Below, one piece after another: positions 9,371 through 18,609 of a stretch of DNA of 64,000 bases; within the stretch, counting starts at the first letter, position 1; each line of letters starts with the position of its first letter. The stretch is from positions 62,001-126,000 of the forward strand of contig NZ_PUBZ01000125.1 in NCBI RefSeq assembly GCF_003205875.1, written 5' to 3'. The stretch comes from Herpetosiphon llansteffanensis (GTDB lineage: Bacteria > Chloroflexota > Chloroflexia > Chloroflexales > Herpetosiphonaceae). Made by a program: the position numbers and the translations under genes. The notes beneath the pieces were generated by a model that was not told the origin of the DNA, made no database searches, and worked only from the letters and a program-made list of their open reading frames with translations.

Positions 9371-9399
9371 TTGACGTGCACATATGCGTGTGCTAGGAT
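9371..9399 (+). promoter_or_regulatory. Sigma70-like promoter of the beta-propeller gene
   Basis: TTGACG (9371-9376) and TAGGAT (9394-9399) are spaced by 17 nt, about 40 nt ahead of the ATG at 9439, which has GGAGG 8 nt upstream. The position fits a functional promoter even though the gene is now frameshifted. Confidence 0.6.
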
Positions 9400-9522
9400 A
9401 AGCCTGATTCATTGAGTGAGGTGATGGAGGACATCCTCATGAGAGACCGTGCCCGTTGGCCGCAGCGCATACGGCGTTTTTTGGTGTGTCTGATTGTCAT
9501 CAGTAGTCTGAGTTGGCTTGCC

Positions 9523-9559
9523 GTTCCTGATCGTGCGACCCCGCCTGTTAACGCTGCCC
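9523..9559 (+). repeat. 37-nt perfect direct repeat, copy 1
   Basis: Identical to 9599-9635, beginning GTTCCTGATCGTGCGACC. It encodes VPDRATPPVNAA at the end of the signal peptide. The 39 nt between copies contain a 6-bp hairpin (AGACGA 9580-9585, TCGTCT 9591-9596). Confidence 0.95.
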
Positions 9560-9598
9560 TGGTTTTTAGAGCCATAGCGAGACGATTAGGTCGTCTAG

Positions 9599-9635
9599 GT
9601 TCCTGATCGTGCGACCCCGCCTGTTAACGCTGCCC
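9599..9635 (+). repeat. 37-nt perfect direct repeat, copy 2
   Basis: Exact copy of 9523-9559, 76 nt downstream and therefore in another frame. Loss of one repeat plus the insert by recombination or slippage would restore one uninterrupted reading frame for the propeller protein. Confidence 0.95.
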
Positions 9636-12600
9636 CCTTACCGAATGCGGGAGCAACCTCGCCTGGACAAACAACCACCAGTGCTGACCCAGTGTCCCCA
9701 ACGGTGCTGATGAACAGCAGTGGATTTGTGCCCAATGATGGCCAGTTAGCCGACGATGTTGTCTATGAAGTAGGGTTGGTCGGCGGCATCCTGCAGGTGC
9801 AGCCGTTAGGCTGGCAATTGCGCGTTACCCCCTCCCTTACCACGAGCGTTGAGCCGATCACGCTGACGATGCAGTTGGTTGGTGCATCCGCGCCAGCCGC
9901 GTGGGATTCACATCTGCCACTGGTGACAACCGTCTCGGATTATCGCCACGCCGATCAAAGCCGATGGCGCACCGATTTGCCCCAATATCAGCAGATTCAG
10001 GCCAGCACAGTGTATCCTCACATCGATCTGCAATACACCGTCACGCCCTCGACGACGCTCAAGAGCAGCTATCTCGTGGCCGCAGGAGCCGATCCCAGCC
10101 AGATTGGCTGGCGCTATCCTGAGGCCGCTGGTGTGCACATTGCCACCGATGGCTCGTTGGTGATTCAGATCAATGCAACAACGACGATCACCGAACGTGC
10201 GCCGATCGCGTGGCAAGATATTGGCGAGGATCGCCTGTTCGTACCGGTGGCTTTTCGCATCGCGCAGGATGGCACCGTGGGCTTTGCCGTTGGGGCCTAT
10301 GACCCCAGCCACCCCTTGGTGCTTGACCCCAGTTTAACCATTAATCGGGTGTTTGGCCCAGACTTACGGGCCGTGAGCAATCTGGCACACCATCCCAATG
10401 GCCAGTATTACCTCGCTGGATCTGGTGATAGTGGGGCGGTGCTGTGGCGCATTGGGAGTGATGGCCAAACGCCCCTTGATCGGCAACTGCTTGGATCTCT
10501 TGCAACGCACGCACGCGTAGCCGTGACATCCGGTGGCATGATCGTGGTTGGCGTTGGCTCCTATGTTGCTGAAAACCCCCAGCTCGTCCAAATCGTGCGC
10601 TTTGCGACTCCAACGAGCATCCCTGTTGTTGAAACCATCGCCAATGGGATGATTGATGATCTGGTGGCCCATCCAAGTGCCGAGCAGGTTTGGATGGCGT
10701 GGCACAATCTGCCAAGCAATATCGGTACGGTAACGACGATTACGCCGAGTGTATCGAACCATACCACGACGACTGCACCGCCGATGCTGTATCGTCATCT
10801 CGCGGTCAACAGTAGTGGCGTTCTCTATGGCAGTTTTTCACGCTGGACGGTAACAAGTAGTGGATTGAGCGAGGATTGGAGTGCCGGTGTAAGCCGCTGG
10901 GTCGGCACCGGATGGGTGATTGTGTATGAGCGCTTCCCGAGTGGGAATCATACCACTGCGGATGCGCGCGTTGCGAGTGAGAGCGACAACGCATGGATTA
11001 GTGGCCCGTTGGCCATTGATAGTGCGGGCAATCTGTGGGTTGCCTTCCATGAATCCGTAACCAATGCGTCATACGATACGGTCATTCGTTTATGGGTGGC
11101 ATCCATTACGCCCACGGGAGCACTGCCCATCCTCAGGCGGCTGAGCGATGAAGTGTCGATCAACGACTTCTATAGTGCAACCTTTGCCAATGCCCTGACC
11201 GTCTTTAGTACAGGCCAGGTACTTGTTGGTGGGGTCACCAATGGTCTCACTAGCGCGACCCGCACCTTTGGCGTACAACGCGGCTTTTTGATCACGCTCC
11301 ACCCGAATGGGACGGTGCTTGAGCAACACGAATTGCAGGGTTCATCGAACTATGAGCAATGGATTATCGATCTCATCGAGGCGGCTGGGGATGGAATTGT
11401 GGTGGGAATGCGTTCAACTGGCTCCGATACAGCCGGATTTCTTGGACATGCAACGGTCGGTGCAATAAATGCTGTGCAACCACCTCGATTTACGAAAAGT
11501 TATTATGTTCTGTCTACCGACGCTGGGGGGATGCATGAATTAGGATGTTTTATTCGTGATTATTTCCAATGGTCAAATGCTCAAGGGGTGGTGGTACTTG
11601 CGTTAGGAAGCCCAAGAAATCTTGGGTCTGATATTAATCCGATTTATGGGATAAAGCCTATTAGAATTACTAAGACTAATAAAATAATAGGGATTTCAGA
11701 CGTTAAAAATAATACTGTGGCTTTTATTGAGGGCTACTTACGGCCCTCTATCGCCTATGATGGACATGTATGTTCTCGTAATGAACATACAGAGTTGCCA
11801 CCAAAGGGTAGATTGAAACTTGCCTTAGGAGTTTCAAATTCCGCTGTTTACGGAGAATCGGGATGGAAGGATAATCCTGATTTGACCTTTGCCCATGGAG
11901 TGGCATGGTCAAAAATGCTCTCTGACATTAATAATAACTATCTTGAAGTTCCGCTTATGCTCGATGGAAGTTCGATTAAACCAAGGGAATATGTATCAAT
12001 CGCCGGAGCCTACGACGCGGAGTATATTACTCCCGTGGCTGATAATCTGGATACAGGTGGTGCTAAAGAATGGACAAGCTATGAGCCAGAAACGCGCCAA
12101 TGGATTGATGGATTTACTGGCTATCAACGGCAACAATCCAAGGCTACAAGGATTCCCTATTATTTTTTTGGCAGCTGTGAGAGTTGTCCTCGTTCTGATA
12201 CAGGCAATCTGGAACATATGCGACGGTTGTATCATGTGGCTTTTAAGCAACCGTTTGCCCGGGCAATCCCGCAAATTTATCAGGGGCCATATGCCTATGA
12301 ATGGTTTCATGTACGTCGTTATTTGAATAAAAATTCCGAATTTACCCCTGTGGACTTTACGGGGGTAATGACGCAGTGTGGCGCATCAGGATGTAGTGGT
12401 GATGATCCGGTTCCCTATGAGCCACGCTTGCCAACGCCTCTCGATTGTGCAAGTACTGGTTTCTGTTTAAGTGACAGTACGTGGGCTGAGTATGGATGTA
12501 TTGATGAGTCCCGCTGCCCTAACTTTACACCCAATCATGGATGGCAAGCCTTATTCGATTTTCTGCGGTTGAATAAAACCAAAGAAGTAGGAACTGATTC

Positions 12601-12771
12601 GCAAGTCATACCACAAGTCGAGCTCAACTATATTACTGATATTGCATGCGAGCCAGAAAAAATTTGTTTCCCAACAACAACAGGCGAGTGATGCTATAAA
12701 TCAAGTCCACATATATCACTAATCTTGTGTGCAAACAGGGAACCCATCCTTGTAAGTCTGGAGAAAGTACT

Positions 12772-14631
12772 ATGGTTAAGTCATGGATCAAGCTTGGACT
12801 ACGACTTAGTTTCGTTATGCTACTAGTAGGATGTGGCAGAATAAGCAACCAAGAACAAGCACGAGATCATAACACACAAAGCTTTTTATCAACTACCACG
12901 GTTCATCCGACGGAAACGGTTGATGCGATTAATGCAACCCTGCATGCGCAAGCAACCGCTTTTGCCCAAAGCCCAACTCTTGAACCAGCGGCTGAGGCAA
13001 CCTATTGGGCCGACCGTGATCGCGAAGCAGAATATTATGATGCAACCGTCGCGGCGGGTGGGCCTACCCGCACCCTCAGCCCTGATTTTGCAGCAATTGC
13101 TACCTCAAGAGCCAATGGTACTCGTCTCACTCCATTTTTGTCACCAGTGCCAAGAGTTATTGGACGGCATTATGGATGTTTTGATATTCCTGATCGAACG
13201 ATAACCGTCCATGATTGTTGGTTCATGGTCGATACGCACTCCCAATATGAATTGGTACTCTACACAAAAGATGCTGACCCTAGCGTATCATATATACTGG
13301 TTGAAACGCAGACGCTCCAAACACAGGATGTTGCGACACGCTATAGTTCTCCTCGCACAGTAGAACCCTTATATATTCATCATACGGATGGTGCGCAGAT
13401 TTATTTTGCAACCATCGCCGATCATACGAGTGTTGTCTTGCGGCTCAACCTCGAAACTCGCCAGTGGCTCGATCCCAGCGGCACACCCATTCCGGTCACT
13501 GCCACCCCAACCAGTACCAGCGCACCAACGGTTGCTACGCCAACGCCTGCTGGGGGGATTACGGTCACGTCATTAACCTTATTTGATGCGGATACCGACC
13601 AACCACTTATTGGCTTTGATCCGATGGATAGCACAACCGTCCTCGATTTTGTGGCCTTGGGCACGCGGCGACTCAACATTCGCGCCAACACCAGCCCAGC
13701 CACGGTCGGCAGTGTGCGGTTCAGCCTCGACGGTGCGCCCTATCGCATTGAGGGTGGTGCACCGTATGCCTTGCAGGGCAACACGGGCAGCGATTATACT
13801 GCTTGGACTCCCAGCGCAGGCCAGCATCAACTCGTCGTAACCGCGTTTAGTGGTGCAAATGCCACGGGCACCCAAGGTGGCAGTTTCACCCTCGATTTCA
13901 CCGTGGTTGATAGTGCCACGGCCACCGCTGAGCCAGCAACGGCGACCGCGACCGGCATTCCCGCCAGCATTACGCCCGTACCCGCTACGCCAACCAGTGC
14001 TAGCAGCACCAGCACGCCCAGCACGCCCAAAACGGCCTTATTTGTTGTGGGTGATGCAACTGCCTTGAATGCCAGTGACACGATGATTCAGTCACTCTTA
14101 GTTGGCGAAGGCTACACGGTCAGCCTCAAGAGCGCAGCCCAATCGAGCAGTGCTGATGCGACGGGCAAGCAGCTGGTGCTGATTTCGTCATCGGTCGCAG
14201 CCGGCAATGTTGGAACGAAATTCACCAATGTCGCGGTGCCAGTCATCGTGTGGGAGCATGCGATCTACGACGATTTGGGCATGACGGGGCCAACCACCAC
14301 GACCGATTATGGGACGGCCACCGGCAATAGTCTTGTCATCAGCAATGCGACCCATGGCTTAGCAGGTGGCTTAAGTGGTACGGTCACGGTCTACACCGGC
14401 AGCGGTACCATGGCCTATGGTGTGCCAGCGAGCAGCGCGATCAGCATTGCTCCGCAAGGGAGCAGCAATAGTAAAAAAGTCTATTTTGGCTACGCGCAGG
14501 GCGCAACGATGGTTGGCAACGTGGTTGCTCCAGCCCGACGGGTTGGGCTGTTCCTCAGTGATAGCGGCACGCTCAGCACTGATGGTCAAACCCTGGTCAA
14601 AGCAGCGTTTGCGTGGGCAACGGGTCAGTAA
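12772..14631 (+). CDS. Lipoprotein with Ig/CBM-like and C-terminal alpha/beta domain
   Basis: The ATG at 12772 (GGAGA upstream) is preferred to the frame start at 12727, because it begins a lipoprotein signal MVKSWIKLGLRL, a hydrophobic run, and the lipobox LVGC. A low-complexity region with ATAFAQSPT-type sequence follows, then Thr/Pro linkers (TATPTSTSAPT) around an Ig-like domain (VTSLTLFDADTDQPLIGFD, NIRANTSPATVGSVRFSLDG). The last 200 residues (ALFVVGDATALNASD ... KAAFAWATGQ) look like a glutamine-amidotransferase-like Rossmann domain common in secreted proteins of this group. Probably surface-displayed; no enzyme activity can be assigned. It sits about 80 nt behind the broken propeller gene and may have been co-transcribed. 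Confidence 0.75.
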   Translation: MVKSWIKLGLRLSFVMLLVGCGRISNQEQARDHNTQSFLSTTTVHPTETVDAINATLHAQATAFAQSPTLEPAAEATYWADRDREAEYYDATVAAGGPTRTLSPDFAAIATSRANGTRLTPFLSPVPRVIGRHYGCFDIPDRTITVHDCWFMVDTHSQYELVLYTKDADPSVSYILVETQTLQTQDVATRYSSPRTVEPLYIHHTDGAQIYFATIADHTSVVLRLNLETRQWLDPSGTPIPVTATPTSTSAPTVATPTPAGGITVTSLTLFDADTDQPLIGFDPMDSTTVLDFVALGTRRLNIRANTSPATVGSVRFSLDGAPYRIEGGAPYALQGNTGSDYTAWTPSAGQHQLVVTAFSGANATGTQGGSFTLDFTVVDSATATAEPATATATGIPASITPVPATPTSASSTSTPSTPKTALFVVGDATALNASDTMIQSLLVGEGYTVSLKSAAQSSSADATGKQLVLISSSVAAGNVGTKFTNVAVPVIVWEHAIYDDLGMTGPTTTTDYGTATGNSLVISNATHGLAGGLSGTVTVYTGSGTMAYGVPASSAISIAPQGSSNSKKVYFGYAQGATMVGNVVAPARRVGLFLSDSGTLSTDGQTLVKAAFAWATGQ

Positions 14632-14705
14632 TACCCACCGTTACTTGGCAGGCGATGCAGTCTCAATACCCTAAACTATGCCAAGCAATACACATAGATT
14701 TGGTC

Positions 14706-14743
14706 AAGGAGGCGCAGGTTGTGGCAGATCATGCGCCTCCTTT
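14706..14743 (+). terminator. Intrinsic terminator after the lipoprotein gene
   Basis: AAGGAGGCGCA (14706-14716) pairs perfectly with TGCGCCTCCTT (14732-14742) over a 15-nt loop and is followed by TTTAATTCTC. It sits 75 nt past the stop. Confidence 0.8.
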
Positions 14744-14757
14744 AATTCTCGCGCAAC

Positions 14758-15123
14758 CTAAATCGGGTAATCATTGCGATATGGTTGGACGAGCTCGTTA
14801 AAATCGTCCAACCATTTGCTGAGGATAATCCACAGTTCGTCTGCCGTGACATTCCGATACCACTCCTGATTCAGTAATGAACTTTCTCCAATGTCATCAT
14901 TAATCTCAATTAAATGCCGTTCTACCTCAAAATAACGAATATTAAATTCATTATTGTTCAGAGGATAGACACCAATGAATGCCCGACGGGTCGATTCAGC
15001 AGGCATTGGAATTTCTGCACAAACCATCGTACCTCCTCGAATCACCATATCATAGACTTTGTGAGGAATATCCATGCCACCTCTGTTGCTGAATGTTGAA
15101 CGACAATCATTCCAAAACAGCAT
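14758..15123 (-). CDS. Hypothetical acidic protein of 121 residues
   Basis: I do not recognise the family. The product is small, acidic and aromatic-rich (for example NEFNIRYFEVERHLIEIND and ADELWIILSKWLDDFNE), with no signal peptide or membrane segment. Codon use is AT-richer than in the flanking operons. The first ATG (15123) lacks a ribosome site; an inner ATG at 15075 follows GAGGTG closely and may be the true start, giving 105 residues. Its size, acidity and solitary position resemble orphan immunity proteins of contact-dependent toxins, but nothing in the sequence proves that. Confidence 0.5.
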   Translation of the reverse strand: MLFWNDCRSTFSNRGGMDIPHKVYDMVIRGGTMVCAEIPMPAESTRRAFIGVYPLNNNEFNIRYFEVERHLIEINDDIGESSLLNQEWYRNVTADELWIILSKWLDDFNELVQPYRNDYPI

Positions 15124-15184
15124 TTGAATTGTGGGTTGATGATTGTGCTCGTAGTTTATACCATTCGTTATGCTAGATTAATTT

Positions 15185-15197
15185 TCTGCAAAACAGA
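15185..15197. other. Recurrent 13-nt dyad TCTGNNNAACAGA, copy 2
   Basis: TCTGCAAAACAGA, 24 nt past the stop codon of the minus-strand histidine kinase gene. See copies at 3441-3453 and 25975-25987. Confidence 0.5.
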
Positions 15198-15220
15198 ATA
15201 ATTTACAGTATAGATCCGAT

Positions 15221-16354
15221 TCAGCACACTGAGGCTGGTTGAACATCTTTTTGGGCGGCTAGCACTAAATCATGATCCACATGCAGCGGGAGTTGAACGC
15301 TCACACACAGGCCACCAGCAGCGCGTGAGGTGAGCGTGAGCACGCCATCGTGAGCTTGAACAATGCTTTTCACGATCGCTAAGCCAAGCCCAACGCCAGC
15401 ATGGCTGGTTTGGATGCGCTCGCTACCACGGCGAAACGGCTCCACCAGCGTAGCGACCACACTTGGGCTAAGTTGCTCGCCGCTGTTTTCGACTTTCAGC
15501 AGCACCGCGTTGTGTTCGACGCTGGTTGAAACCCAAATGCAGCCATATTCTGGCAGATTATGCACAATCGCGTTATGCACAAGGTTCATGGTCACTTGCA
15601 GCAAAAGCGCCGCTGAGCCGATGGTCGGAGCCAGATCGCCAAAGGTTTCAATGCTCAGCCCGCGTTGTTCAGCAAGTGGCAACAGCGTTTCAGTCGCTTC
15701 GTCGGCAATCAGCGAGAGATCAACTGGTTCAGGCGTAAACGAGCGCTGATCAGCACGACTAAGCATCAGCAAAGCTTCTGTTAAGTTGATTGCCCGCGCA
15801 TTGACCATATGCAGCCGCTCGATCAACTCCGTGGTGATGCGGTTTGGGTCGCTACGCGCCACATCGAGCAAGGTTTGGGTAATCGCCAAGGGTGTGCGCA
15901 ATTCATGCGAGGCATTGGCGGCAAATCGGCGTTGTTCGCCAACATGAGCTTCGAGCCGCACCAACATTGCATCAAAGCTATCGGCTAGCTCGCGAAACTC
16001 ATCATTGCTGCCTTCTAAGCCAATCCGATGCGTCAACGAACCGCTAGCAACCTTGCGGGTGGCATCAGTAATTCGCGCCAGCGGAGCCAGCATGCGCCCA
16101 GCCAAAAACCAGCCGCCAAGCAAGCCAAAAAGCCATAAGAATGATAAGACCGCTGAGGCACGCGCAACTGGCTCACGCAACATGTCGGGAACATAGCGCC
16201 CAAGCGCGGTAATCGCTGCGTCAGGCACATAATAAAAGACCCCGATCGCTGCCACCATCAAAATTCCGGCAAAGATTAATAGGCCTGCATAGCTGATGGT
16301 CAGCTTGAGCCGAACGCTCAATCCATCTGGCCTAGCCACGTTCAGCCTCTTCAT
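15221..16354 (-). CDS. Sensor histidine kinase
   Basis: A membrane kinase of the HisKA/HATPase type. Two hydrophobic segments (about residues 18-42 and 66-86) flank a short extracytoplasmic loop of some 25 residues, followed by HAMP (MLAPLARITDATRKVASG), the H-box ASHELRTPL with phospho-acceptor His150, the N-box NLVHNAIVHN, and the G-box GVGLGLAIVKSI. The start overlaps the end of the regulator gene: ATG at 16354 (23-nt overlap) or a GTG at 16339 with GAGG upstream. It should phosphorylate the regulator encoded just ahead. The small sensor loop and the neighbouring VanY-like gene suggest envelope stress sensing, which is inference. Confidence 0.93.
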   Translation of the reverse strand: MKRLNVARPDGLSVRLKLTISYAGLLIFAGILMVAAIGVFYYVPDAAITALGRYVPDMLREPVARASAVLSFLWLFGLLGGWFLAGRMLAPLARITDATRKVASGSLTHRIGLEGSNDEFRELADSFDAMLVRLEAHVGEQRRFAANASHELRTPLAITQTLLDVARSDPNRITTELIERLHMVNARAINLTEALLMLSRADQRSFTPEPVDLSLIADEATETLLPLAEQRGLSIETFGDLAPTIGSAALLLQVTMNLVHNAIVHNLPEYGCIWVSTSVEHNAVLLKVENSGEQLSPSVVATLVEPFRRGSERIQTSHAGVGLGLAIVKSIVQAHDGVLTLTSRAAGGLCVSVQLPLHVDHDLVLAAQKDVQPASVC

Positions 16355-17012
16355 GGATGTCAATTCGATAACCAACCCCGGGCACAGTCGCGATCAACCA
16401 TGGCTCGCCAAGCCGTTTGCGCAAGCCAGAGACGGTAATGCGCACGGCGTTGGTAAATGGGTCTGCATGTTCATCCCAAGCGCGTTCCAACAACTCTTCT
16501 GCGCTCACAATTCCACCCTCGGTTGCCACGAGCACCTCAAGCACCGCAAATTGCTTGCGCGTCAGTGCGATATAGCGGCCATCACGATAGACCTCGCGCC
16601 GAAAGACATCGAGGCGCAAACCAGCAAGCTCGCGCACTGGTGGCCGATTATGAGCACGCCGCCGATCAAGCGCGCGCAGCCGCAACACCAATTCTTGCAG
16701 CGCAAACGGCTTGGTCAGGTAATCGTCAGCGCCCAGCTCAAAACCAGAAGCCTTGTCATCAAGTCGGTCGGCAGCAGTCAACATGAGAATCGGCATGCCA
16801 CTGCCAGAGGCAACAATCAATTTGGCAATTTCATCACCAGAAGGGCCTGGAATATCGCGATCGAGCACCACAATGTCGTAGCTGTTGAGATCCAACAGTT
16901 CTAATGCAGTGTTGCCATCGCCTGCAATATCGGCGGCAATTGCTGCCAAACGCAAGCCATCACGAATAGCCTCGGCCAAATAAAGTTCATCTTCAACAAT
17001 TAAGACCCGCAT
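16332..17012 (-). CDS. OmpR-family response regulator
   Basis: A 226-residue regulator with an N-terminal receiver domain (VLIVEDELYLAEAI, phospho-acceptor Asp51 in VVLDRDIPG, Thr in ILMLTAAD, Lys in YLTKPFALQEL) and a C-terminal winged helix (LTRKQFAVLEVLVA, RITVSGLRKRLGE, VPGVGYRID). The frame opens with a TTG, but the ATG at 17012 with AGGAG 9 nt upstream is the better start. First gene of the two-component operon, divergent from the VanY-like gene, which it may control. Confidence 0.94.
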   Translation of the reverse strand: MRVLIVEDELYLAEAIRDGLRLAAIAADIAGDGNTALELLDLNSYDIVVLDRDIPGPSGDEIAKLIVASGSGMPILMLTAADRLDDKASGFELGADDYLTKPFALQELVLRLRALDRRRAHNRPPVRELAGLRLDVFRREVYRDGRYIALTRKQFAVLEVLVATEGGIVSAEELLERAWDEHADPFTNAVRITVSGLRKRLGEPWLIATVPGVGYRIDIHEEAERG

Positions 17013-17043
17013 GCGCAAATGCTCCTATTCGTTCATGCAACAA

Positions 17044-17052
17044 ATTATAGCA
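17044..17052 (-). promoter_or_regulatory. Extended -10 promoter for the two-component operon
   Basis: Minus-strand TGCTATAAT forms an extended -10 box (TGn plus perfect TATAAT) about 26 nt upstream of the AGGAG-led start at 17012. No good -35 is seen, as is common for extended -10 promoters. Confidence 0.6.
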
Positions 17053-17123
17053 GCCCAACCATATCAGCAGCATATTGAAAATTGAATACGTTCTGGCAAC
17101 ACTAGGCTTGCTACCTTAGCGCC

Positions 17124-17891
17124 ATGATGTATCACAAACCAACCCAAACTCCAACCCGTCGGATTATCTGGTTGCTAGTAGCCGGATTGCTCATCGTCGC
17201 AGCGTTTGGTGCATTCCGCAGCTTCCAACTGCGGATGCCAGGCTTCGACCAATCCGCTATCCTGATCGACGGCCCACCGACCGAGACCGCCCTGCTTCCA
17301 TCGCCGCCGCCAGTTGTGGCAGCTGCAGCGCCAGCAACTGCCACGCCGCAGCCTGAAGCAACGAGCGAGCCAACGCCACCCAGCGAAATGCTTGCGCCGC
17401 CCAACGATCCGCCACAATTTGCCCACGATGGCGAGATTGGCATTGCTGATGGCATGGTGCCTGAGGGCACAACTGTGTTTGATACCGACCTGCCAGCAAT
17501 CGCCAATCTTGACCCAGCTCTGTTGAATGCCCTGCGTCAAGCAGCCAACGATGCTGCCGAAAATGATGTTGTGTTCAATGTCACCAGTGGCTGGCGTTCT
17601 CCAGCCTATCAAAATCAATTGCTGCAGGAGGCAATTGTGAACTATGGCTCTGAGGCCGAAGCTGCGCGTTGGGTCGCTAGCCCAGAAACATCAACCCACG
17701 TCGCAGGCTTAGCGGTCGATATTGGCCCCTACAAAGCCCTCGATTGGCTGATTCAACATGGCGACAATTTCGGATTATGTCAAATCTATGGGAACGAAGT
17801 TTGGCATTACGAATATCGCCCAGAAGCAATTGAATCGGGCTGCCCAGAAATGTATCTCGACCCAACCCACGATCCACGAATGCAGCCATGA
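17124..17891 (+). CDS. M15 (VanY-type) D-alanyl-D-alanine carboxypeptidase
   Basis: An N-terminal membrane anchor (IIWLLVAGLLIVAAFGAF) leads through a Pro/Ala-rich linker into a VanY-type M15 peptidase domain. The zinc ligands are in place: STHVAGLAVDIG gives the SxHxxGxAxD motif and VWHYEY the last His, with SGWRSPAYQNQL as the upstream family block. Such enzymes trim the terminal D-Ala of peptidoglycan stem peptides outside the membrane. It is transcribed away from the two-component system (112 nt apart), an arrangement like vanRS/vanY. No clear ribosome site precedes the paired ATGs, so translation may be leaderless or weak. The ABC genes follow after 34 nt. Confidence 0.9.
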   Translation: MMYHKPTQTPTRRIIWLLVAGLLIVAAFGAFRSFQLRMPGFDQSAILIDGPPTETALLPSPPPVVAAAAPATATPQPEATSEPTPPSEMLAPPNDPPQFAHDGEIGIADGMVPEGTTVFDTDLPAIANLDPALLNALRQAANDAAENDVVFNVTSGWRSPAYQNQLLQEAIVNYGSEAEAARWVASPETSTHVAGLAVDIGPYKALDWLIQHGDNFGLCQIYGNEVWHYEYRPEAIESGCPEMYLDPTHDPRMQP

Positions 17892-17925
17892 TGTGAGCCA
17901 ACCAGCATGTATTGGAGGAGAAAGC

Positions 17926-18609
17926 GTGGAAATTCTCAAGGTAAACCAGCTGTCAAAAGTCTATGGCCACGGCGCGACCCAAATTAAGGCGCTTGATCAG
18001 GTGAGTTTCACTGTCGAAAAAGGCCAGTTTGTGGCGATTGTTGGGCCTTCTGGCTCGGGCAAATCGACGCTGCTGCACATTCTTGGCGGGGTCGATACGC
18101 CAAGTTTTGGCCAGGTGCTGGTCGATGGCAGCGATATTTGCAGCCTTGATCAGACCCAAATGGCGATTTTTCGCCGCCAACAGCTTGGCCTCATCTATCA
18201 GTTCTACAATCTGATTCCGATTCTCAACGTTGCAGAGAATATAACCCTGCCGCTGTTGCTTGATCAACGCAAGCTTGAGCAAGCACGCTTGCAAGAAGTT
18301 GTTGCCACACTAGGCTTGGGCGAGCGCCTGAATCACTTGCCCAACCAGCTTTCCGGCGGGCAGCAACAGCGCGTCGCAATCGGGCGGGCGCTGATCAATA
18401 CGCCAGCCCTGATGCTTGCAGACGAGCCAACCGGCAACCTCGATAGCGCCACCTCAAAGGAGATTATTGCGCTACTCAAACTTTCCAATCAGCGCTATCA
18501 ACAAACATTAATCATCGTTACTCACGACCATGAGATTGCCCGCCAAGCAGATCGCATCATCAGCTTTGGCGATGGGCGAATCGTGCGCGATGAGGCGGTG
18601 CAACCATGA
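17926..18609 (+). CDS. ABC transporter ATPase of the MacB/LolD type
   Basis: The true start is the GTG at 17926, with GGAGGAG 5 nt ahead; an ATG at 17758 in the same frame lies inside the VanY-like gene. The product is 227 residues, the usual LolD/MacB size: Walker [11 protein letters not shown]-loop in [12 protein letters not shown], signature [15 protein letters not shown], Walker [14 protein letters not shown], and His in [10 protein letters not shown]. The EPTGNLDS motif marks the family that partners with FtsX-type permeases. It overlaps the permease gene by ATGA and should power it. Confidence 0.93.
   Translation: MEILKVNQLSKVYGHGATQIKALDQVSFTVEKGQFVAIVGPSGSGKSTLLHILGGVDTPSFGQVLVDGSDICSLDQTQMAIFRRQQLGLIYQFYNLIPILNVAENITLPLLLDQRKLEQARLQEVVATLGLGERLNHLPNQLSGGQQQRVAIGRALINTPALMLADEPTGNLDSATSKEIIALLKLSNQRYQQTLIIVTHDHEIARQADRIISFGDGRIVRDEAVQP

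Larger units (their letters stand above)
9439..12691 (+). pseudogene. Secreted SBBP-type beta-propeller protein, frameshifted in its signal peptide
   Basis: The gene starts well (GGAGG, 8 nt, ATG at 9439) and codes for a signal peptide (basic N terminus, LVCLIVISSLSWLA, then VPDRATPPVNAA). It then runs into a 39-nt insert between two identical 37-nt repeats (9523-9559, 9599-9635). The 76-nt duplication shifts the frame and the first frame stops at 9606. The original frame resumes in the second repeat copy and is open to 12691, with about 1000 more residues: an N-terminal domain typical of SBBP propeller proteins (FVPNDGQ, YPHIDLQYTV, VAAGADPSQI, VGAYDPSHPLVLDP), propeller-like repeats, and a Cys-rich C-terminal part (GSCESCPRSD, CIDESRCPNF) that I do not recognise. 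A GTG at 9692 could start a signal-less product but lacks a ribosome site. The last third is visibly more AT-rich. Confidence 0.75.

Noticed and set aside
9523-9635. Repeat-spacer-repeat of CRISPR size (37-39-37 nt)
   Set aside because: Only two repeats, no cas genes, and the repeat codes for the end of a signal peptide whose frame is restored by removing one unit. A duplication in a coding gene explains it better.
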